DNA of 64,000 nucleotides from Pseudosporangium ferrugineum (lineage in GTDB: Bacteria > Actinomycetota > Actinomycetes > Mycobacteriales > Micromonosporaceae). Below the pieces are notes generated by a model that was not told where the DNA came from, searched no databases, and was given only the letters and a program-made list of their open reading frames with translations. The stretch is from the NCBI RefSeq assembly GCF_003002065.1, contig NZ_PVZG01000001.1, positions 434,001-498,000 on the forward strand. The letters run 5' to 3'. A program made the translations under genes and the position numbers. Of this stretch, positions 58,524 through 64,000 are shown piece after piece (position 1 is the stretch's first letter; each line of letters starts with the position of its first letter).

Positions 58524-59557
58524 CCGATGCGCTCCACGCGGTGCTGCCGGGCGACATCGACGACCCGGCGGCGCCGAGCGGCGGCAACACGTACGACCGC
58601 AGGGTCCTGACCGGCCTGGCCGCGACCCGCGAGGTGCACGAGATCGCGGTCGCGGCGCCCTGGCCGTACCCGTCGGAGCGGGACACCGCGCGCCTGGCGG
58701 CGGCGCTGCGGGCGGTGCCGGACGGCGCGACCGTGCTGATGGACGGCCTGGTGGCCTGCGCGGCGCCCGGGGTGGTGGAGGCCGAGGCGCGGCGGTTGCG
58801 CCCGGTGGTCCTGGTCCACCTTCCCCTCGGCGACGAGACGGGCGCCGCGCCGGAACTGCCCGCCCGCGAGCGCCGGGCCCTGCACGCGGCCCGTGCCGTG
58901 GTGGCGACCAGCTCCGGCGCCGCCCGGCGGCTCGAGCACCTGCACGACCTGTCCGCCGGCAGCGTCCACGTGGCGCCGCCCGGCGTGGACCCGGCGCCGC
59001 TCACCCCCGGCAGCGCCTCCGGCGGCCGGCTGCTCTGCGTGGCGGCGGTGACCCCGCGCAAGGCGCAGGACGTGCTGGTGGAGGCGCTGCGTACGCTCGG
59101 CGATCTGGACTGGGAATGCACCTGCGTCGGCGCCCTCGACCGGGACCCGGACTTCACCGCCCGGGTCCGCGCCCGCGCCGGCGACCGGGTGCGCTTCGCC
59201 GGCACCCGCACCGGCGCCGCCCTGGACGCCACCTACGCCGCCGCCGACCTGCTCGTCCTCCCCTCCCTCGCGGAGACGTACGGGATGGTGGTGACCGAGG
59301 CCCTCGCCCGCGGCATCCCGGTGCTCGGCACCCGCGTCGAGGGCGTGCCGGAGGCGATCGGCCGGGCGCCTGACGGCACGGTGCCGGGTGGGCTGGTGCC
59401 GCCCGGCGACGTAGAGTCCCTGGCCACGGCCCTGCGGAGCTGGCTGACCGACGCCGGCCTGCGGGAGTCCCGGCGCGCCGCCGCCCGGGCCCGCCGCGCC
59501 GGCCTGCGCGGCTGGGACGAGACGATCCGACGACTGAGCGAGGTACTGCACGCATGA
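58520..59557 (+). CDS. GT4-family glycosyltransferase
   Basis: A 345-residue GT-B glycosyltransferase. The C-terminal Rossmann half begins near [20 protein letters not shown] (residue about 168) and carries the E-x7-E pattern in [23 protein letters not shown] 58520 overlaps the previous stop (GTGA). It would transfer a sugar from an NDP donor, perhaps to the pathway product. Confidence 0.85.
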   Translation: MTDALHAVLPGDIDDPAAPSGGNTYDRRVLTGLAATREVHEIAVAAPWPYPSERDTARLAAALRAVPDGATVLMDGLVACAAPGVVEAEARRLRPVVLVHLPLGDETGAAPELPARERRALHAARAVVATSSGAARRLEHLHDLSAGSVHVAPPGVDPAPLTPGSASGGRLLCVAAVTPRKAQDVLVEALRTLGDLDWECTCVGALDRDPDFTARVRARAGDRVRFAGTRTGAALDATYAAADLLVLPSLAETYGMVVTEALARGIPVLGTRVEGVPEAIGRAPDGTVPGGLVPPGDVESLATALRSWLTDAGLRESRRAAARARRAGLRGWDETIRRLSEVLHA

Positions 59558-60345
59558 CCGGAGAGTTCAGCACCGACTGGCTGACCCTGCGCGAGCCCGC
59601 GGACGCGGCCGCCCGCGCCACCGACCTGCCCGCCCTGGTCCGGTCCGGCGCGGTCGTCCGGGACCTCGGCTGCGGCACCGGCTCGATGGCGCGGTGGCTG
59701 GCCCCGCGGCTGCCCGGCCCGCAGCACTGGATCCTGCAGGACCGCGACCCGGCGCTGCTCGCGTACGCCGCGCAGCACGGCCCCGCCGCCGCGGCCGACG
59801 GCAGCCCGGTCACCGTGGAGACGGCCGAGGGCGACGTCGCCGGCCTGACCGCCGCCGACCTCGAGGGCGTGTCCCTGGTCACCTGCTCGGCACTGCTCGA
59901 CCTGTTCACCGTCGACGAGGTGGCCGCCCTCGCCGACGTCTGCGTCGCGTCGGGAACGCCCGCGCTGTTCACCCTCTCGGTGGTGGGCGAGGTCACGTTC
60001 GATCCCCCGCACCCGCTCGACGCCGAGGTGGCCGCCGCCTTCAACGAGCACCAGCGCCGCGAGACCGGCGGACGGCGGCTGCTCGGGCCCGAGGCGGTCG
60101 GCGCCGCGGCGGAGGCGTTCGCCAAGGCCGGGGCGTCGGTCACCACCCGGCCGAGCCCGTGGCGGCTGGGTCCCGCGCACGCCGAGCTCACCGCCGAGTG
60201 GCTGCGCGGCTGGGTCGCCGCGGCCGCCGATCAGCGCCCGGAGCTGCGCACGGACGACTTCCTTGCGACCCGGCTCGGCCAGCTCGAGGCCGGCGCGCTC
60301 CGGGTAACGGTCGGGCATCAAGATCTCTTCGCGCAGAAAGACTGA
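59554..60345 (+). CDS. SAM-dependent methyltransferase
   Basis: A 263-residue class I methyltransferase. Motif I VRDLGCGTGSMARWL is near residue 33-47, motif II/acidic loop ILQDRDPALLA follows, and SLVTCSALLDLFTVDEV resembles motif post-II. ATG overlaps the glycosyltransferase stop by 4 bp. The methyl acceptor is unknown. Confidence 0.85.
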   Translation: MTGEFSTDWLTLREPADAAARATDLPALVRSGAVVRDLGCGTGSMARWLAPRLPGPQHWILQDRDPALLAYAAQHGPAAAADGSPVTVETAEGDVAGLTAADLEGVSLVTCSALLDLFTVDEVAALADVCVASGTPALFTLSVVGEVTFDPPHPLDAEVAAAFNEHQRRETGGRRLLGPEAVGAAAEAFAKAGASVTTRPSPWRLGPAHAELTAEWLRGWVAAAADQRPELRTDDFLATRLGQLEAGALRVTVGHQDLFAQKD

Positions 60346-60404
60346 ACCACCTGACGCCACCGGAACGTATTAGTCGCAGAAGGTGACGTGGAGGGGGCTG
60401 GGGA

Positions 60405-61448
60405 ATGAACCGATCGATCTGGGCGTGGGTGCGGCTGCTGGGCGGGGTGGGCATCCTCGCCGTGCTGCTCTGGCGCCTGGGCACCGGGGCGTTCCTCGAC
60501 GGGCTGCGGGTGATCGACGCGGCCACCCTCGGCACCGCCTTCGCGATCGGCGTCACCACCACGGTGTTCAGCGCCTGGCGCTGGTGCCTCGTGGCCCGCG
60601 GCCTCGGCCTGCGGCTCTCGCTGCGGGGCGCGATCGCCGACTACTACAAGGCCCTGTTCATCAACGCGGCGCTGCCCGGCGGGGTGCTCGGGGACGTCGA
60701 CCGGGCGGTCCGGCACGGCCGGGAGGAAGGCGACGTCGGGCGCAGCGTACGGGCGGTGGTGCTCGAGCGTACGGCCGGGCAGATCGTGCTGGTGTCGGTC
60801 GGGATCGCGGTGCTGCTGACCGTACCGTCGCCGGTGTTGACCCACCTGAGGGAGCACGGCCGGGTCGTCGCCACGGCCGCCGCGGCCACCGCCGGCATCG
60901 CGGTCGTGCTGATCGTCGCCGTCGGCCGGCTGCGCAGCGGGGCGTCGCGGTGGGCCCGGGCGGCCCGCACGGCGGTCACCGAGATCCGCGCCGGGCTGCT
61001 CTCGCGCCGCAACTGGCCCGGCATCGTCCTCGCCTCCACGGTGGTGCTCGCGGGCCACCTGGCGACCTTCGTCGTGGCGGCCCGCGCGGCCGGCTCCGAG
61101 ACCTCGGTGCTGCGCCTGGCCCCGCTCCTGCTGCTCGCCCTGCTCTCCATGGCCCTGCCGGTGAACGTGGGCGGCTGGGGGCCGCGCGAGGGCGTCACCG
61201 CCTGGGCGTTCGGCGCCGCCGGCCTGAGCGCCGCCCAGGGACTCACCGTCGCGGTCGTCTACGGCCTGTTCGCGTTCGTCGCGGCCCTGCCCGGCCTGGC
61301 CGTCATCGCGGCACGGGCGATCGCGAAGGCGCGGGCCAGGAGGGCCGCCGTCGCGGCGCCGGCCCGCCCGGGACCGGTGATCCTGGAGATCCTTCCGGCG
61401 CGTCCCGTTGTCAGGCCCGTCCGGGAGCTGGTCGGCAGCGGTGCGTGA
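60405..61448 (+). CDS. Flippase-like membrane protein (lysylphosphatidylglycerol-synthase TM family, UPF0104)
   Basis: A 347-residue polytopic protein with about eight membrane segments. Family features are the SAWRWCLVARGLGL start, INAALPGGVLGDVDRAVRHG and the C-terminal GGWGPREGVTAWAFGAAGLS. Homologues are the membrane domain of MprF or glycolipid-biosynthesis-associated flippases. It is 59 bp after the methyltransferase stop. It may move a lipid-linked or hydrophobic product across the membrane; that is inference. Confidence 0.82.
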   Translation: MNRSIWAWVRLLGGVGILAVLLWRLGTGAFLDGLRVIDAATLGTAFAIGVTTTVFSAWRWCLVARGLGLRLSLRGAIADYYKALFINAALPGGVLGDVDRAVRHGREEGDVGRSVRAVVLERTAGQIVLVSVGIAVLLTVPSPVLTHLREHGRVVATAAAATAGIAVVLIVAVGRLRSGASRWARAARTAVTEIRAGLLSRRNWPGIVLASTVVLAGHLATFVVAARAAGSETSVLRLAPLLLLALLSMALPVNVGGWGPREGVTAWAFGAAGLSAAQGLTVAVVYGLFAFVAALPGLAVIAARAIAKARARRAAVAAPARPGPVILEILPARPVVRPVRELVGSGA

Positions 61449-61485
61449 AGGTGCCGCCACCCTCGGCGCGGATTATGTTGGGGCG

Positions 61486-62175
61486 GTGGAAGATCGGCCG
61501 TACGTCCTGCTGAGCTGTGGCATGTCCATCGACGGGTATGTCGACAGCGCGGACGAGGAGCGGCTGCTGCTCTCCAACGACGCCGACTTCGACCGGGTGG
61601 ACGAGGTCCGGGCCGGCTGCGACGCGATCCTGGTCGGCGCGGGCACGGTCCGCCAGGACAACCCCCGGCTGCTGGTCCGCGACGAGGCCCGCCGCCGGGC
61701 CCGGATCGCCCGCGGCGAGCGCCCCGACCCGGTCAAGGTGACCGTCACCGGCACCTGTGACCTCGACCCGCGGGCCCGGTTCTTCACCCTCGGCGAGGCC
61801 GAGAAGCTGGTCTACTGCGCGAGCCCGGCGGTGCCCTCGGCCCGCCGCAGGCTCGGCGGCCTGGCCACGGTGGTCGACGCGGGCGACCCGCTGGACCTGG
61901 CCCGGGTCACCGGCGACCTGGCCCGGCGCGGCGTCGGCCGGCTCATGGTCGAGGGCGGCGGCACCGTGCACACCCAGTTCCTCACCGCCGGCCTCGCCGA
62001 CGAGCTGCAGCTCGTGGTGGCGCCGTTCTTCGTGGGCGACTCCAAGGCGCCGCGCTTCGTCGGCGACGGCACGTTCCCGTGGAGCCCGCACCGCCGCGCA
62101 GACCTCATCGAGGTGCGCCAGATCGGCGACGTGGTGCTGCTGCGCTACGCCCTGTCCGACCGGTTCCGGGACTGA
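61486..62175 (+). CDS. RibD C-terminal-type pyrimidine reductase
   Basis: A 229-residue DHFR-like-fold reductase related to the RibD reductase domain and to stand-alone 2,5-diamino-6-ribosylamino-pyrimidinone 5'-phosphate reductases. N-terminal CGMSIDGYVDSAD, the NADPH loop VGAGTVRQDNPRLLVR and RLMVEGGGTVHTQFL are all present. The start is GTG 61486; GGGG lies just upstream. It lies between the flippase and GTP cyclohydrolase II genes and would reduce the cyclohydrolase product. Confidence 0.85.
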   Translation: MEDRPYVLLSCGMSIDGYVDSADEERLLLSNDADFDRVDEVRAGCDAILVGAGTVRQDNPRLLVRDEARRRARIARGERPDPVKVTVTGTCDLDPRARFFTLGEAEKLVYCASPAVPSARRRLGGLATVVDAGDPLDLARVTGDLARRGVGRLMVEGGGTVHTQFLTAGLADELQLVVAPFFVGDSKAPRFVGDGTFPWSPHRRADLIEVRQIGDVVLLRYALSDRFRD

Positions 62176-62225
62176 CGGTGACCCCGCAGGTGGAACCGCA
62201 AACCGCTGATCGAAATGGGGGCCCG

Positions 62226-62873
62226 ATGTCCGACGCGCCGGCCTGGAGAGACATCCCGCAAGCGACGGTACGGACCCGCGTGACCGTCCCGCTGCGCTTC
62301 GCCGACGGGTACGCCACGACCGCCCGCGTGCTGACCTTCGACGGCCTGGTCGACGGCCGCGAGCACCTCGCCCTGGGCCTGGGCGACTGGGAGCGCTCGC
62401 TCGGCGAGAGCCCCCTGGTGCGCCCGCACAGCGAATGCCTCACCGGCGACGTCTTCGGCAGCCAGCGCTGCGACTGCGGCCCGCAACTGCGCGAGGCGGT
62501 CGAGCGGATCGCCGTCGCCGGCGGGCTGCTGCTCTACCTGCGCCAGGAGGGCCGCGGCATCGGGCTGTACGCGAAGCTCGACGCGTACGCGCTGCAGGAG
62601 GCGGGGCTGGACACGTACGAGGCGAACGTGGCGCTGGGCCGCGGTGAGGACGAGCGGGACTACACCGCGGCCGCGCAGATGCTGCTGGCCCTGGGCGCCG
62701 ACAAGATCCGGCTGCTGAGCAACAACCCGGACAAGGCCGCCCAGCTCCAGGCGTACGGGGTGGAGATCAAGGAGCGGATCCCGACGGGGGTGCACCTGTC
62801 CGCGGACAACCTGCGCTATCTCGCGACGAAGGCCACGCACACGGCGCACACCCTCAACCTGCCGGGACTGTGA
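62226..62873 (+). CDS. ribA: GTP cyclohydrolase II
   Basis: A 215-residue RibA. The zinc site is CLTGDVFGSQRCDCG, RQEGRGIGL is the phosphate-binding segment, and the catalytic Tyr and Arg (AYALQE and DERDY) are conserved, so the normal 2,5-diamino product is expected. It opens GTP with loss of formate and pyrophosphate. Start ATG 62226 (GGGGG five bases upstream) is preferred over GTG 62178. No DHBP synthase is fused and no lumazine synthase or riboflavin synthase is adjacent, unlike a riboflavin operon. Confidence 0.9.
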   Translation: MSDAPAWRDIPQATVRTRVTVPLRFADGYATTARVLTFDGLVDGREHLALGLGDWERSLGESPLVRPHSECLTGDVFGSQRCDCGPQLREAVERIAVAGGLLLYLRQEGRGIGLYAKLDAYALQEAGLDTYEANVALGRGEDERDYTAAAQMLLALGADKIRLLSNNPDKAAQLQAYGVEIKERIPTGVHLSADNLRYLATKATHTAHTLNLPGL

Positions 62874-64000
62874 CCGGGCAGACGCCGCCCTCCCGGGGCA
62901 CGGTCAGGCCGATCAGGTACGCGTCCACCGCCGTCCTCATGCAGTCCGAGCTGCCGTAGGAGCCGTGCCCGGCGCCCGCGTACGTCAGCAGCACGCCGGA
63001 GCGCCCCAGCTGGCGGGCCACGGACAGGGCCCAGTTGTAGCCGGTCGCCGGGTCGTGCCGGGCGTTGATCTGCAGCACCGGCACCGGGGTGTGCACGCGC
63101 AGCCGGTGCTGCGGGCTCGTCACCGGCTGCTCCCACCCCAGGCACAGGGCCACGGCCAGGGCCCCGGCCGAGTAGCGCAGGTCCCGGGTCTCCGCGCGCC
63201 GGACCAACCGGGCGTACTCGTCGTAGTCGCGCACGGTCAGTGACCAGTCGGCGCAGAACACGGGGACGACCGGCGTCGGCACGGCGACCGGCAGCACCGG
63301 CTCGCCGTCGCGCAGGTCCGCCAGCGCCGCCGCCAGATCGGTATATTTCGGGCCGTACAGCAGGGCGTGCAGGAGGGCGTGCAGCTGCCAGACGGACAGC
63401 CCGGTTCCGCCGCGGCCGGCGTCACGCACCAGCTCGTGCCACACCTGCCGCGCGCCCGGATCATGCACGGCACAGGCGTCTCCGGCCTGCTCGCACCAGG
63501 TCACGAACGCGTCGAAGGAGTCCTGCAGCGCCCAGCCCTGCGTCCGCAGGAAGCCGCCGACGTCCTGGCTGTGGTCCATCGCGCTCTCCAGGACGAGGGC
63601 GCGGACGTGCGACGGGTAGCGCTCGGCGTACAGCTCGCCCAGCAGGGTGCCGTACGAGCTGCCGTGGAACGTCACCTGCCGCTCCCCAAGCGCCGCCCGC
63701 AGGGCATCGAGGTCACGGACCGTGTCCGCGGTCCCCGCGTGGGAGATCAGGGAGGGCGGATCCGTCCGGCACGACGCCCAGTACGCCCGGTTGGTGGCGA
63801 TCCGCTCGGCGAAGGCGGCCGGCCCGTCGATGACCGGGTCGGTGACGGCGGGCAGGTCGCAGCGCACCGGGGCGCTCCCGCCGACGCCACGCGGGTCGAA
63901 GCTGGCGATGTCGAACCGGCGCTGCAGCTCCTCGCTGAAGCGCTTCGAGCCGGTCATGATGCGTTTGGTGCCGGAGTCGCCGGGCCCGCCCGGCCCGAAG
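62854..64000 (-). CDS. TAP-like alpha/beta-hydrolase (partial, runs off the right edge)
   Basis: The frame is open from the stop at 62854 to the window end, at least 382 codons. The oxyanion segment GPGGPGDSG and DPRGVGGSAPVRC match tripeptidyl aminopeptidase/SlpD-type secreted hydrolases. The Ser nucleophile is in FHGSSYGTLLGELYA and the TAP C-terminal domain ends the protein with PVLQINARHDPATG and AGAGHGSYG (His). The N-terminus and signal peptide lie outside the window. Its 3' end overlaps the convergent ribA gene by 20 bp. Confidence 0.87.
   Translation of the reverse strand, partial: FGPGGPGDSGTKRIMTGSKRFSEELQRRFDIASFDPRGVGGSAPVRCDLPAVTDPVIDGPAAFAERIATNRAYWASCRTDPPSLISHAGTADTVRDLDALRAALGERQVTFHGSSYGTLLGELYAERYPSHVRALVLESAMDHSQDVGGFLRTQGWALQDSFDAFVTWCEQAGDACAVHDPGARQVWHELVRDAGRGGTGLSVWQLHALLHALLYGPKYTDLAAALADLRDGEPVLPVAVPTPVVPVFCADWSLTVRDYDEYARLVRRAETRDLRYSAGALAVALCLGWEQPVTSPQHRLRVHTPVPVLQINARHDPATGYNWALSVARQLGRSGVLLTYAGAGHGSYGSSDCMRTAVDAYLIGLTVPREGGVCPVTVPAG

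Noticed and set aside
61449..62225. An FMN riboswitch before the ribA-type genes.
   Set aside because: The RFN element is not present; the upstream DNA is the coding sequence of the preceding genes.

Overview
The window is a stretch of chromosome from a high-GC actinobacterium. Evidence: very high G+C with strong third-position GC bias, many GTG/TTG starts, 1-4 bp start/stop overlaps, Tat-type secretion signals, xylan/sugar ABC systems without their own ATPase, and several apparently leaderless promoters. A soil actinomycete of the Micromonosporaceae/Streptomyces kind, possibly Actinoplanes-like, fits; this placement is inference, because no rRNA or marker gene is present.

Layout. 1-11.7 kb is a polyamine/GABA catabolism island: the end of a polyamine-binding protein, two PotB/PotC-like permeases, two FAD amine oxidoreductases, an omega-aminotransferase with its AsnC/Lrp regulator, a saccharopine-dehydrogenase-like protein, a GABA-type aminotransferase and an aminobutyraldehyde-type dehydrogenase. 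Three different minisatellite-like tandem repeats lie between 1.8 and 4.5 kb. 11.8-13.9 kb is a divergent TetR/MFS efflux pair with clear operators. 14-19.6 kb holds secreted proteins: a GH71/GH99-like hydrolase with a discoidin domain, a beta-propeller/LamG protein and a neutral ceramidase.

19.7-38.1 kb contains what looks like a glucuronoxylan/xylooligosaccharide regulon: two paralogous LacI regulators, an SGNH acetylesterase, a GH115 alpha-glucuronidase with a coupled GlxA-like domain, a sugar ABC importer (binding protein and two permeases) and a GH3 beta-xylosidase-type enzyme. An 11-bp operator (consensus CGNAACTTNCG, either strand) recurs at each of these promoters. A C4-dicarboxylate transporter with a CitA/DcuS-type two-component system is embedded in it.

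38-48.7 kb is mixed: class A penicillin-binding protein, BluB, a lipoprotein hydrolase, a gluconate permease, a short-chain dehydrogenase with a divergent TetR and a large operator, a second TetR/MFS pair, a 51-residue membrane protein and a PfkB kinase. 48.7-50.1 kb carries a truncated threonyl-tRNA synthetase preceded by a short leader ORF with three consecutive Thr codons and a perfect terminator hairpin, apparently an undescribed ribosome-mediated attenuator. HIT protein, NADP oxidoreductase, HtpG and small exported proteins follow.

57-62.9 kb is a tightly packed operon: dehydrogenase, atypical 6-pyruvoyl-tetrahydropterin-synthase-like protein, GT4 glycosyltransferase, methyltransferase, flippase-like membrane protein, RibD-type reductase and GTP cyclohydrolase II, with a divergent CDP-alcohol phosphotransferase. 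It contains the chemistry for the first riboflavin/pterin steps but none of the finishing enzymes, so it probably makes a different, glycosylated or methylated GTP-derived product. The window ends inside an alpha/beta-hydrolase gene.
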